NCBI RefSeq assembly: GCF_015277775.1
Contig: NZ_CP063849.1
Location: 3,782,001-3,846,000, forward strand
DNA: 64,000 nucleotides
Reading direction: 5' to 3'
From: Paludibaculum fermentans
Lineage (GTDB): Bacteria; Acidobacteriota; Terriglobia; Bryobacterales; Bryobacteraceae
The notes under the pieces are model-generated. The model did no database searches, had not been told where the DNA came from, and saw only the letters and a program-made list of their open reading frames with translations. The stretch's first letter is position 1. Each line of letters opens with the position of its first letter. Shown here in pieces: positions 17,771 through 26,793 of this stretch. The position numbers and the translations under genes are program-made.

Positions 17771-18858
17771 AGGTATTCCGCTCCAAAGCGCTCTCCGAGC
17801 AGCGCGTGCAGTTTCTTGATGTCCTCGGCCCGGTCCTTGCGGCAGACCATCGTGGCGTCGGGTGTATGGATCACGATGAGATCCTCGCACCCGACCATGG
17901 CCAGCAGGTGGCCGGGGTCGCTGGAAGCCAGCAGATTGCCTGAGGCGTCCAGGGTGATGCTCTTCGCCCCGATTGCGTTGGCGTGCTCGTCCTGCTCGCA
18001 GGTCTCGGCGAAGCTGGGCCAACTGCCGACATCCAGCCATTTCAGGGGCATGGGCACGGCGGCCACCTGCACGGTGGTGTCGCGGGAGGCAGGTTCCATC
18101 ACGGCATAGTCGATGCTGATCTTTTTGAGGGTGGGATAGACGCGCTCCACCGTGGCGGCGCGTTCAGGTCCGTCCCAGGCTGCCGCGATCTCCATCAGCG
18201 ACGCGTGGATCTGCGGCTCGTAGCGGCGGATGCAGTCGAGCAGCGTGTCGGCGCGCCAGACAAACATGCCGCTGTTCCAGAGGTAGCGCTCCGGGCCGGC
18301 GGCCAGGAAGTTCTGGGCCGTCTCCAAGTCGGGCTTTTCCTGGAAGCGCACCACGCGGCGCGCCGCGCCACTCAAGGGTTCCCCGAGTTGCAGGTAGCCG
18401 TAGCCGGTGGCCGCCGACACCGGGGCGATGCCGAAGGTGGCGAGCGTGGTCGGGTTCGCTTCGACGAGGTCGAATGCCTCGCCGACGATGCGCCGGAACT
18501 CGTCCTGCGGTTCGATGAGGTGATCGGCCGTGAAGACGGCGATGACCGCGTCTGGATCGCGCTGCGCGATGACGGCGGCGCTGTAGCCAACCGCGTTGAG
18601 CGTATCGCGGCCCGCGGGTTCGCCCAGGAACTGATCGTCGCTCCAGCCTGGCAGGCCTTCGAGGATCATGGCGCGCTGCTTTTCGGCGGCGCAGATGTAG
18701 CGGTGGTCCTGGACCACCAGCCCTTCCAGCCGGTCCGCCGCCACCTGTAGCAGGCTCCGGCCTCCGATAAATGGAATCAGTTGTTTGGGTTGCCGCGCCC
18801 GGCTCATGGGCCAGAGGCGCACGCCGGATCCCCCGGCGAGTATCATCGCGTATCGCAT
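17767..18858 (-). CDS. manC: Mannose-1-phosphate guanylyltransferase
   Basis: A 363-residue single-domain GDP-mannose pyrophosphorylase (mannose-1-P + GTP to GDP-mannose). Diagnostic motifs are GGSGVRLWPMSRARQPKQ at the N-terminus, FTADHLI, the product-site FQEKP, and WNSGMFVW. There is no fused C-terminal isomerase domain; that activity is the separate overlapping manA gene. It sits 28 bases downstream of the fucokinase/pyrophosphorylase gene in the same operon and supplies GDP-mannose, the expected substrate of the epimerase at the head of the operon. Confidence 0.95.
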   Translation of the reverse strand: MRYAMILAGGSGVRLWPMSRARQPKQLIPFIGGRSLLQVAADRLEGLVVQDHRYICAAEKQRAMILEGLPGWSDDQFLGEPAGRDTLNAVGYSAAVIAQRDPDAVIAVFTADHLIEPQDEFRRIVGEAFDLVEANPTTLATFGIAPVSAATGYGYLQLGEPLSGAARRVVRFQEKPDLETAQNFLAAGPERYLWNSGMFVWRADTLLDCIRRYEPQIHASLMEIAAAWDGPERAATVERVYPTLKKISIDYAVMEPASRDTTVQVAAVPMPLKWLDVGSWPSFAETCEQDEHANAIGAKSITLDASGNLLASSDPGHLLAMVGCEDLIVIHTPDATMVCRKDRAEDIKKLHALLGERFGAEYL

Positions 18859-18886
18859 GAAAGGTTAAGAAGTCCCTAAGAAAATG

Positions 18887-21800
18887 CTAGCAGGTGGTGA
18901 CTTCCAGCCCGGCGTGGTTGATTTCGAAGTCGAAGAACCGGGAACGGTCGTTCAACGGCTCTCGTTCGAGGATGTCGCGGACCTGGGCGGCGTCGGCCGG
19001 CGATTTGCAGACCATCAGCAGGAAGCCGCCGCTGCCGGCGCCGGAAATCCGCATGCCATGGACGTAGGGCCGTACTTTGTTGAGCAGGGCTTCGATGGGG
19101 CCGTTGGTGACGGTGCCGCAGAGGCGTTTCTGCAGCTCCCAGGCGGTGTTGACGTAGCCGCCGAAAGCGGGGGCATCCTTGCGGGAGAGGGCATCGGCGA
19201 TCTGGCGTGCGACAAGGTGCTCCTCGGCCAGGGCCTGCATAATCGACCGGTCGCGATCGAGATACCCGCCGACGATCTGCTCCAGGATGTTCTTGGCGAT
19301 GCGGGTCATGCCCGTGTAGTAGAGCAGGGTCGAGCCGCCGTTCATTTTGGGATCGAGGAGATCGCTGGGCACGTAGTGGATGTGCGCGGCCGGAATCAGC
19401 CCGGGCAAGGTACTGGTGATCTTCGCTCCGCCGACACCGCCGCCGGCCTGGTCCTGCCAGCCGCCGCCGGTGGTGAGGGCCTGCTCCAGGCGCAGGACAT
19501 CGTGAAACAGCCGGCGTTGATCCAAAGCGCGGCCCATCAGGCGATTGACCACCGCCAGGATCACAGCCCCGAGAATGCTGGAGGTGCCCAGTCCACTGCC
19601 TTTCGGAATGCCGACGAGCGTGGTCATCTCAAGCCCGCCGCCGAACTCCGCGAGCATTTGGCGCAGTGTGAAGTCAGCCGGCCAGTCGCCCGCTGTGTGC
19701 GAGAATCCAGAGATCGCCAAGGCGGCTTTGGAGAGGGCAAAGCGGTCGCCTGGCTTGCGGTAATCGGTCAGTTCGTCGAGTTCGGTGATCTCCAGGCGGC
19801 GCCCGCCGTCGATGGAATTGAGGCGGATGACCGGCTCTTCGATCAGGCGGCAGTAGCAATGGATGGGCGGCTGGCCGTTCAGGTTCACGGCCACGTTCGC
19901 GACGTCGCCACCGTATTCGAGCGTATAGGGAGGCGTATCCGTCCAGCCTCCGCCCAGCTCGATGCGGGCCGGACCGCGGCCCCAGATGGTCTCGTCGGGC
20001 CGCAGGGCGTTCTTCGGACGGCCGCCGGACCGCAGGGAGCTCTGGAGGATCAATTCATGCATCTGCCGGAAGGAGGCGGTCTTCAAGCGGCCGCACCAGT
20101 CGCCGACCGCACAGCCATCGGCCAGGGAGAAGCCGGAGGCCCGCATCCACTCCGCCACTTCAGGAGTGAGCAGGCGGCTGAGGCCGGGGAGGACCGTGTC
20201 GACACACTGCTCGGCTGCAGTGGCAATGGTCTCGACCGCCGTGCCGAGGGTGTGGAGAATGCGGCCCGGAGCCAGATGCTCCAGGCGGGGCTTCCCTGCT
20301 CCGCAGCGCCGCTCATAGGCCAGCGTGAGTACTTCGTTGGCCAGGCCGGCTGGATCCTTGTCGCGGCGCAGGGTCGCCGCCAGATCAGCGGCCGAGAAGC
20401 GGCTCTTCGTGCGGAAGAGATGGCCCAGGGAGGCTCGAACCTGTGCGGCCCGCAATTCCGCCCGGCGCGCATGGAAGGCGTCCTGATCGGCTAGCAGCGC
20501 GACTTCTTCCGCGCTATAGCGATCGGCCGCCGCGAAGGCGCTCAACTGCTCGTCATTGGCCTTCTCGACATGGAAGATCCACAACCAGCGCTGGAAGTCG
20601 TGCTCGGCTTCGGCCGGGAACACGCGCGCATTCCAGAGGCTGCGTTCGCTCGCCGGAATGGCCGGGTCCCAAACGTCTTCGGGCGTCAGACCTGCTGATT
20701 CCAGCCACTTCAGCACGGGCCGCCCGCAAAACAGGCCGCCTTTGGCCGCGGGCTTCTTGAATTCGTCGTCGACGCCATAGCAGCGGATGAACCAGACACT
20801 GTCGCCACTCCGCGTGGTGCCGCGGAGAACGTCGATACACGCCCCGCGCGGCAGCGTCAAAGGAGCCGTGACATTCAGGCCCGCGGCAACGTTGCGGCCT
20901 TCCAGGACAAAGGGAGCCCGCACGTCGCAGCTCTCCACCCAGGCCTCGGCGCCGCTGAGCGATCCAGCGGAATTCACGTGTGAATTCAGCGCCAGGCACG
21001 TGACGCCGGGCGGGATGACGCGGTCTTCCGTTCCGAGCGCGATGCCGCTGCTGATGATTTCGCGGGTCGAGCCGAAGTGCAGGAAAGCGCAGCCGGGCAG
21101 AAGCTGGATGTGGAAGGGAATTTCGCGCAGTGCGGGATAGAGAGAGGTAAGCTGCTCGTCCGTCCAGGTAGATCCGCTGGAGCGCGCCGAGTGCAGGTAG
21201 TGCGCCAACGTTGTTTCCGAACCCATCGCGCAGCAGATCTCGCGGTAGAGGTCGACGCCGCGCTCGAGCATGGCGCCACGCACTTCAGGGGTCCAGGCCA
21301 ATTGGCCCGCGGCGTCCAATTCGACGGGAAAGGTACGCAGCAATGCAGCCGAGGCCGCCGCGTCGAAGTTCATGACGCCCACATCGAGGATCGCCTGGTC
21401 CGACTCGTTCAGCAGTCCCATCGCCCGCTGTTCGGCGAGGGAAGGCTTCTGCAGGTAGAGCCTGATATCGCTGTCCTCGCCTGTGTAGAAGACGCCGTGC
21501 AGCGCGGCCTCTTCCGCCGCCGCATAGCATCCGAGCGCAGTGAGACCCGGCTTCGCGAACTCCACACCGGAGCCGTCGAAGAGGATCAGAGCATCGCCGG
21601 AGGTGACCAGCAACTGTCCCTCACCGGGCCGTCCCGCAGGCATGTCGAGGAAGGCCGGAGTCAGGCGGTCGAACAGAGTCTCGCCGTGTGCGCTCTCACT
21701 CTCGCCCGGTACAGGCACGAAAATCTTGCCGCAGGGGCCATAGGCGGGCAGACGGCGCGAATCACCGCCGGCATGTACGATGAGGATCCGCAGGCGCCGC

Positions 21801-22066
21801 AAAATGCGTTCGGCGCCCCCATTCAGCAGGGCGCCGGGTTCCAATGTGCGGGCTTCGCGATTGAGGACTTCCAGCAGGCACTGCAGGGTACTTCCGCCGC
21901 TGCCGATCCGGCGGCCATCCAGATCGGCCACCACCAGCGTCGTTTTGACGCGGGACAGATGGCCGCTCTGGCGGCGCAGCTCCAATTGCGATTCGTAGGC
22001 GCTTGCCTGCCGCTCGTTTGACGCGGTAAGGATCAGGTAATCCCAGGCTTCCGGCATCCTGGTCAT
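18887..22066 (-). CDS. fkp: Bifunctional L-fucokinase / L-fucose-1-P guanylyltransferase
   Basis: At 1059 residues it matches the length class of FKP-type fusions. The N-terminal half has a nucleotidyltransferase signature (LDGRRIGSGGSTLQCL at ~49, then HAGGDSRRLPAYGPCGKIF) and a beta-helix-like middle. The C-terminal third is a GHMP kinase: RGPARIELGGGWTDTPPY, IPKGSGLGTSSILGAV, and ISGAGSGGFLL. Such enzymes convert L-fucose to L-fucose-1-P and then GDP-L-fucose, and some also accept close analogues such as D-arabinose. A good GGAG precedes the ATG. Neighbours include an alpha-L-fucosidase, consistent with salvage of released sugar. Confidence 0.92.
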   Translation of the reverse strand: MTRMPEAWDYLILTASNERQASAYESQLELRRQSGHLSRVKTTLVVADLDGRRIGSGGSTLQCLLEVLNREARTLEPGALLNGGAERILRRLRILIVHAGGDSRRLPAYGPCGKIFVPVPGESESAHGETLFDRLTPAFLDMPAGRPGEGQLLVTSGDALILFDGSGVEFAKPGLTALGCYAAAEEAALHGVFYTGEDSDIRLYLQKPSLAEQRAMGLLNESDQAILDVGVMNFDAAASAALLRTFPVELDAAGQLAWTPEVRGAMLERGVDLYREICCAMGSETTLAHYLHSARSSGSTWTDEQLTSLYPALREIPFHIQLLPGCAFLHFGSTREIISSGIALGTEDRVIPPGVTCLALNSHVNSAGSLSGAEAWVESCDVRAPFVLEGRNVAAGLNVTAPLTLPRGACIDVLRGTTRSGDSVWFIRCYGVDDEFKKPAAKGGLFCGRPVLKWLESAGLTPEDVWDPAIPASERSLWNARVFPAEAEHDFQRWLWIFHVEKANDEQLSAFAAADRYSAEEVALLADQDAFHARRAELRAAQVRASLGHLFRTKSRFSAADLAATLRRDKDPAGLANEVLTLAYERRCGAGKPRLEHLAPGRILHTLGTAVETIATAAEQCVDTVLPGLSRLLTPEVAEWMRASGFSLADGCAVGDWCGRLKTASFRQMHELILQSSLRSGGRPKNALRPDETIWGRGPARIELGGGWTDTPPYTLEYGGDVANVAVNLNGQPPIHCYCRLIEEPVIRLNSIDGGRRLEITELDELTDYRKPGDRFALSKAALAISGFSHTAGDWPADFTLRQMLAEFGGGLEMTTLVGIPKGSGLGTSSILGAVILAVVNRLMGRALDQRRLFHDVLRLEQALTTGGGWQDQAGGGVGGAKITSTLPGLIPAAHIHYVPSDLLDPKMNGGSTLLYYTGMTRIAKNILEQIVGGYLDRDRSIMQALAEEHLVARQIADALSRKDAPAFGGYVNTAWELQKRLCGTVTNGPIEALLNKVRPYVHGMRISGAGSGGFLLMVCKSPADAAQVRDILEREPLNDRSRFFDFEINHAGLEVTTC

Positions 22067-22096
22067 CAGGAGAACTCCAAGCGGAGGAAACGTCAG

Positions 22097-23110
22097 TTAC
22101 GCGAGATTCACGACCGAGGCCCGGACGTCACCCGCGGCGCGTGCCACGTACTGGTCGTAGATCCAGGCGTAGGTCTTTTCGAGACCGGTCCGCAGCGGGA
22201 TGCTCGGCTCCCAGCCCAGGTACTTCTGAATCAGCGTGTTCTCACTGTTCCGGCCGTTCACACCTTTCGGCGCGCCGAGGTCGTAGGTCCGGTTCAACTT
22301 GATGCCGGCGATGTCCTCCACCAGGTCCACCAGTTGGTTGATGCTGACCATCTCACTGGACCCAAGGTTGATGGGTTCCAGGATGTTGGAGTTCATGATC
22401 TTCTGCACGCCCAGGACGCAGTCGTCGATGTACATGAAGCTGCGCGTCTGGTGGCCCGTACCCCAGATAGTGATCTCATGCTTACCGGTCAGCTTGGCTT
22501 CGATGACCTTGCGGCAAATCGCGGCCGGCGCCTTCTCACGGCCTCCGTCCCAGGTCCCGTTGGGCCCGTAGACGTTGTGGAAACGCGCCACGCGGGTGTA
22601 GAGACCGAAGTCTTCCGAGAAGTGACGGCACATCCGCTCGCTGAACAGCTTCTCCCAACCGTAGCCGTCTTCGGCCAGAGCGGGGTAGGCATCTTCTTCC
22701 TTCAGCCCAGGATTGTCAGGGTCGCGCTGCTTGTCGCCGTTGTAGACGCACGCGGAGGAAGAGTAGAAGAACTTGGCCACACCAGACTTCCGGGCCGCCT
22801 GCAGCATGTGCGTGTTGATCAGCACCGAAAGCATGCATAGAGCCTTGTTGTTCTCGATGAAGCCCATGCCGCCCATGTTGGCCGCCAGGTTGAAGATCTG
22901 GTAGGCGCCCTGCGCCGCGGTCTCGCAATTGTCCTTGAGGTTCAAGTCCAGCGAGAGGTTTTCGACATCGTCAGAGATCTGATACCACTGCTCGAACGGC
23001 TTGATGTCCACGGCCCGGATCTTCTTGAATCCCTGGTTCCGCAGGTCCGCCACCAGACTCCCGCCAATGAAGCCGCCGCCACCCGCCACAACAACAAGTT
23101 GGTCTTTCAT
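22097..23110 (-). CDS. GDP-mannose 3,5-epimerase-like NAD-dependent epimerase
   Basis: 337 residues from the ATG at 23110, preceded by GGAGAAGG. It is an extended SDR: GGGGFIGG at the N-terminus, SSSACVY, and YGWEK (YxxxK). It carries signatures close to plant GDP-D-mannose 3',5'-epimerase: NMGGMGFIENNKALCM, then FHNVYGPNGTWDGGREKAPA, and TRSFMYIDDCVLGV. The known reaction yields GDP-L-galactose (and GDP-L-gulose). It heads an operon with fkp, manC and manA, which supply GDP-sugars. A related specificity on another GDP-sugar cannot be excluded. Confidence 0.85.
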   Translation of the reverse strand: MKDQLVVVAGGGGFIGGSLVADLRNQGFKKIRAVDIKPFEQWYQISDDVENLSLDLNLKDNCETAAQGAYQIFNLAANMGGMGFIENNKALCMLSVLINTHMLQAARKSGVAKFFYSSSACVYNGDKQRDPDNPGLKEEDAYPALAEDGYGWEKLFSERMCRHFSEDFGLYTRVARFHNVYGPNGTWDGGREKAPAAICRKVIEAKLTGKHEITIWGTGHQTRSFMYIDDCVLGVQKIMNSNILEPINLGSSEMVSINQLVDLVEDIAGIKLNRTYDLGAPKGVNGRNSENTLIQKYLGWEPSIPLRTGLEKTYAWIYDQYVARAAGDVRASVVNLA

Positions 23111-23235
23111 GTCCTTCTCCAATGAGAGCTTACCCGTCACGGAATCGCCCGCCGCCAGCGCTGTTTCACCTGCTGCCCATGGGCCTCTTTTCGAGGAGCT
23201 CCGGGCCCACTACCCAGACTGGCTTAGTAAACGTT

Positions 23236-23264
23236 ATAGTAACATCAGCTGCCAGCGCTGTCAA
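23236..23264 (-). promoter_or_regulatory. Near-consensus sigma-70 promoter for the GDP-sugar operon
   Basis: Reading the minus strand, TTGACA (23259-23264) is a perfect -35, followed by exactly 17 bases and then TACTAT (23236-23241) as -10. Transcription would start near 23229, about 120 bases before the epimerase ATG. Confidence 0.75.
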
Positions 23265-23307
23265 AGCGCATTTGCTTGACTTTTCGATGACAATCGGCAA
23301 CCATCCT

Positions 23308-23323
23308 AAGTTATCGGTAACTT
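23308..23323. promoter_or_regulatory. LacI-type operator candidate (16-bp palindrome)
   Basis: AAGTTATCGGTAACTT is symmetric except for one central mismatch pair, with 6-bp arms AAGTTA/TAACTT around a central CG, the hallmark of LacI/GalR operators. It lies between the divergent operons, 94 bases before the dehydrogenase ATG and ~44 bases upstream of the minus-strand -35. Confidence 0.6.
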
Positions 23324-23416
23324 TACCTATCGTTCGAAGGAATTCACGCCACCAGGAAGCTGCTCAACTGATAGAATGCCGTTTACTGTAACGCTAATCC
23401 AACAGGAACCAGCACG

Positions 23417-24433
23417 ATGAAAGCCGCCTTCTATCACGGCCACGAACAGATCACGATCGGGGACTCCACGCCGCGAGCGCCCGGGCCCGGCGAAGCCCAG
23501 ATCCGCGTCTCCCATTGCGGAATCTGCGGCACCGATCTCCACATCTTCCACGGCAAGATGGACCACCGCGTCCAAATGCCGCAGATCATCGGACACGAGA
23601 TGTCCGGCACGCTCACCGCCGTCGGCGAAGGCGTCACCGGATGGGCGGCGGGCGATCGCGTCACCGTCCGGCCCCTGGATAGCTGCGGCGCGTGCCCGGC
23701 GTGCCTGGCCGGCCACAACCACATCTGCATGAATCTGAAGTTCATTGGGATTGATACTCCTGGCGCCATGCAGGGCCTGTGGACCGTGCCGGCCCACACG
23801 CTCCACCGGCTGCCGGAAAACCTCGGCTTCGAACAAGGCGCCCTCATCGAACCCCTCGCCGTGGCCTGCCACGACGTCCGCCTGGGCGAGGTGAAGCCCG
23901 GCGAGTACGCAGTGGTGCAGGGCGGCGGCCCCATCGGCATGCTGATCGCGCTGGTGGCGCGCGCGGCCGGCGCCCGCGTCCTCATCTCCGAGATCAACCC
24001 CTTCCGCCTGGCACTGGCCCGGGAACTCGCCCTGGAAGCCGTCAATCCCACCGAACTCGATCTGGTCGAGCATGTGAACAGCCAGACCGGCGGCGCGGGC
24101 GCCGACGTCGTCTTTGAAGTCACAGGCGTCCCGGCAGCGGCCGAGATGATGACGAAACTGCCCCGCACGCGCGGCCGCATCGTCATGGTCGCCATCTACT
24201 CCCAGCCCGCGCCGGTCACCCTGTTCCAGTTCTTCTGGCGAGAGCTCCGGCTGATCGGGGCCCGCGTCTACGAACCGCAGGATTTCGAGCAGGCCATCGC
24301 GCTCGCCGCCTCCGGCAGCCTGCCGCTCGACCGCATCATCACCAGCGTGCTCCCCCTCGAAGGCCTGGAATCGGGCTTCCGGGAGATGGAGCGCGGCGGC
24401 GCCGTCATGAAAGTTCTGATCCAGTGTTCCTAA
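23417..24433 (+). CDS. Zinc-dependent medium-chain alcohol/sugar dehydrogenase
   Basis: A 338-residue MDR enzyme of the threonine/sorbitol dehydrogenase type. Catalytic zinc ligands are C37 (CGICGTD) and H60-E61 (IIGHEMSG); the structural zinc lobe has C90, C93, C96 and C104. The Rossmann motif is VVQGGGPIGMLIA. An AGGAA Shine-Dalgarno sequence lies before the ATG. As first gene of a plus-strand operon with a KduD-like SDR and alpha-L-fucosidase, it probably oxidises a sugar or sugar acid derived from L-fucose or a related sugar; the exact substrate is inference. Confidence 0.9.
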   Translation: MKAAFYHGHEQITIGDSTPRAPGPGEAQIRVSHCGICGTDLHIFHGKMDHRVQMPQIIGHEMSGTLTAVGEGVTGWAAGDRVTVRPLDSCGACPACLAGHNHICMNLKFIGIDTPGAMQGLWTVPAHTLHRLPENLGFEQGALIEPLAVACHDVRLGEVKPGEYAVVQGGGPIGMLIALVARAAGARVLISEINPFRLALARELALEAVNPTELDLVEHVNSQTGGAGADVVFEVTGVPAAAEMMTKLPRTRGRIVMVAIYSQPAPVTLFQFFWRELRLIGARVYEPQDFEQAIALAASGSLPLDRIITSVLPLEGLESGFREMERGGAVMKVLIQCS

Positions 24434-24447
24434 CTGAGTAAACAGCC

Positions 24448-25218
24448 ATGTCCATCTTCGATCTCTTCAAACTCGACGGAAAAACCGCCCTTGTCACAGG
24501 CTGCAAACGCGGCATCGGACTCGCCATGGCGCAGGCCCTGGCCGAAGCTGGAGCCGACATCATCGGCGTCAGCAAGACCCTGGAGCCCTCGGGTTCCGCC
24601 GTGGAGAAGGCGGTCACCGCCCTGGGCCGCCAGTTCTCGGCCTATACCTGCGACTTCTCCAACCGCGCCGCGGTCCAGGCGTTCGCCGACCGGGTGAACG
24701 CGGAACACCCCGTGATCGACATCCTCATCAATAACGCCGGGACCATTCTGCGCAAGCCCGCGGCCGAGCATCCGGACGAATACTGGGACGAAGTCATCAA
24801 CACCAACCTGAATGCCCAGTGGACGCTGGCCCGAGAGATCGGCAAGCACATGGTGGAGCGCGGCTCCGGCAAGATCATCTTCACCGCCTCGCTGCTCACG
24901 TTCCAGGGTGGCATTACCGTACCCGGCTACGCCGCCAGCAAGGGGGCCGTCGGCCAGTTAACAAAGGCCCTGGCGAACGAATGGGCGGGCAAGGGCGTGA
25001 ATGTGAATGCCATCGCGCCGGGCTATGTAGCCACCGACAACACCACCGCGCTGCGGGCCGATCCCGTGCGCAATCCGGCCATCCTGGCCCGGATCCCGGC
25101 CGGCCGCTGGGGTCAGCCGGAAGATTTCATGGGCGCCACCGTGTTTCTCGCGTCCAATGCGTCCAACTATGTCAGCGGCGAGATCCTCGTCGTCGACGGC
25201 GGCTGGATGGGAAGGTAG
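24448..25218 (+). CDS. KduD-like SDR (2-deoxy/3-deoxy sugar-acid dehydrogenase family)
   Basis: A 256-residue classical SDR: TGCKRGIG cofactor loop, NNAGTI, a catalytic Ser in TASLL, and YAASK. The C-terminal RIPAGRWGQPEDFMGA and DGGWMGR are very close to 2-deoxy-D-gluconate 3-dehydrogenase KduD. Fourteen bases separate it from the zinc dehydrogenase, and the fucosidase starts 6 bases after its stop. In this context it may act on a deoxy-ketoaldonate in an oxidative fucose route, but the sequence alone does not distinguish this from KduD activity. Confidence 0.88.
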   Translation: MSIFDLFKLDGKTALVTGCKRGIGLAMAQALAEAGADIIGVSKTLEPSGSAVEKAVTALGRQFSAYTCDFSNRAAVQAFADRVNAEHPVIDILINNAGTILRKPAAEHPDEYWDEVINTNLNAQWTLAREIGKHMVERGSGKIIFTASLLTFQGGITVPGYAASKGAVGQLTKALANEWAGKGVNVNAIAPGYVATDNTTALRADPVRNPAILARIPAGRWGQPEDFMGATVFLASNASNYVSGEILVVDGGWMGR

Positions 25219-25224
25219 ACCGCT

Positions 25225-26736
25225 ATGAATCGACTCGCCATTCTCCTGCTCTCCTGCGCCCTGTTTACCGCGGCAGGGCAAGCGCAAACCTACGAACAGA
25301 AGATCGACGCCGCCATGAAGCGGGTGGACTCGGTCATCGCCAAAGGCCCCTATCAGGCCAATTGGGCATCGCTGGAGAAGTTCCAGGTGCCCGCCTGGTA
25401 TGCCGATGCCAAGTTCGGCATCTTCATTCACTGGGGGGTCTACTCCGTGCCGGGCTTCGGCAACGAGTGGTATCCGCGCGAGATGTACCTGCAGGATGGC
25501 AAGAGCAAGATCTTCCAGCAGCACGTCCAGAAATACGGCCCGCAGTCGAAGTTCGGCTACAAGGACTTCATCCCGATGTTCAAGGCGGAGAAGTATGATC
25601 CGCAGGCGTGGGCCACGCTCTTCAAGAAGTCGGGCGCGCGCTTCGTCATGCCCGTGGCCGAGCACCACGACGGATTCCAGATGTATGGCAGCGACCTCTC
25701 CGATTGGAATGCGGCCAAGATGGGCCCCAAGCGCGACGTCGTCGGCGACCTGGCCAAGGAAGTCCGCAAGCAGGGCATGCACTTCACCGCCTCGTCGCAC
25801 CGCGCCGAGCATTGGTGGTTCTTCGACGGCGGCATGAAGTTCGATTCCGACGTGAAAGACCCCAAGAATCTTGGCCTTTACGGCCCCGCCCAGCCCAAGC
25901 GCCTGCCCGGCGCCAAGCAGGACAACCAACCCAGCGAAGCGCATATGAAGGATTGGCTGGCGCGCACCACGGAACTGGTCGACAAATACCAGCCTGAAGT
26001 GATCTGGTTCGACTGGTGGATTGAAGAGCCCGCCTGGCAGCCCTACCTGCAGAAGTTCGCGGCGTTCTATTACAACCGAGGGGTGGAGTGGAAGAAGGGC
26101 GTCGCCATCAACTACAAGAACAAGTCCTTCCCAGACAAGGCCGCCGTCCTCGACATCGAGCGCGGCAAGCTCGACGCCACGCGCCCGTACGTCTGGCAGA
26201 CCGATACATCCATCGGCCTGAAGTCGTGGGGCTACATCGACGGCGAGGAGTTCCGCACACCGGATTCGCTGGTCGACGACATCGTGGACATTGTCAGCAA
26301 GAACGGACTGCTGCTGCTGAACATCGGACCGCGTCCCGACGGCACCATCCCCGACGAGGCGAAGAATATCCTGCTCTCCATCGGCAAGTGGCTCGACACC
26401 AATGGCGAAGCGATCTACGGCACGCGCCCGTACAAGGTGTTCGGCGAGGGCCCGACGCAGGTGCTTACCGGCGGCTTCACTGACCGCAAGCAGAAGCCGT
26501 TCACCGGTGAGGACATCCGCTTCACCACCAAGGGCAGCACGCTCTACGCCATCGCGCTCGAATGGCCGGGCAAGACGATGACCGTGAAAACGATCGGCGC
26601 CGACCAGAAGATCAAGTCGGTCTCGCTGCTCGGCTCCAATGCCAAGCTGAAGTGGTCCCAGACGCCGCAGGGATTGAAGGTCGAAATGCCGGACCAGAAA
26701 CCCGGCGACTTCGCCTTCGCCCTCAAAATCCAGTAG
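25225..26736 (+). CDS. Secreted alpha-L-fucosidase (GH29)
   Basis: 503 residues with a signal peptide (cleavage near GQAQ, residue ~21). GH29 catalytic-domain features are KFGIFIHWGVYSVPGFGNEW, PVAEHHDGFQMY, SSHRAEHWWFF, and EVIWFDWW with D263 as the expected nucleophile. A beta-sandwich-like C-terminal region follows. It cleaves terminal alpha-L-fucose, and some GH29 members accept L-galactose analogues. It is the last gene of the dehydrogenase operon and links the locus to extracellular glycan use. Confidence 0.94.
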   Translation: MNRLAILLLSCALFTAAGQAQTYEQKIDAAMKRVDSVIAKGPYQANWASLEKFQVPAWYADAKFGIFIHWGVYSVPGFGNEWYPREMYLQDGKSKIFQQHVQKYGPQSKFGYKDFIPMFKAEKYDPQAWATLFKKSGARFVMPVAEHHDGFQMYGSDLSDWNAAKMGPKRDVVGDLAKEVRKQGMHFTASSHRAEHWWFFDGGMKFDSDVKDPKNLGLYGPAQPKRLPGAKQDNQPSEAHMKDWLARTTELVDKYQPEVIWFDWWIEEPAWQPYLQKFAAFYYNRGVEWKKGVAINYKNKSFPDKAAVLDIERGKLDATRPYVWQTDTSIGLKSWGYIDGEEFRTPDSLVDDIVDIVSKNGLLLLNIGPRPDGTIPDEAKNILLSIGKWLDTNGEAIYGTRPYKVFGEGPTQVLTGGFTDRKQKPFTGEDIRFTTKGSTLYAIALEWPGKTMTVKTIGADQKIKSVSLLGSNAKLKWSQTPQGLKVEMPDQKPGDFAFALKIQ

Positions 26737-26748
26737 CCCTCCCAGCGT

Positions 26749-26776
26749 GCCGGGACGTCGTCCGAGGTGTCCCGGC
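26749..26776 (+). terminator. Hairpin after the fucosidase gene
   Basis: An 8-bp GC stem (GCCGGGAC with GTCCCGGC) and a 12-nt loop lie 13 bases after the fucosidase stop, between convergent genes. There is no T-tract. Confidence 0.4.
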
Positions 26777-26793
26777 CGCTCCTCCGCCCGCAG

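Larger units (their letters stand above)
23111..23416. other. Divergent regulatory region of the fucose/GDP-sugar locus
   Basis: 306 bases separate the epimerase operon (minus) from the dehydrogenase-fucosidase operon (plus). It holds the minus-strand promoter and palindrome listed separately. It is visibly more A/T-rich near 23220-23400 than its surroundings. No ORF looks real here. Confidence 0.7.
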
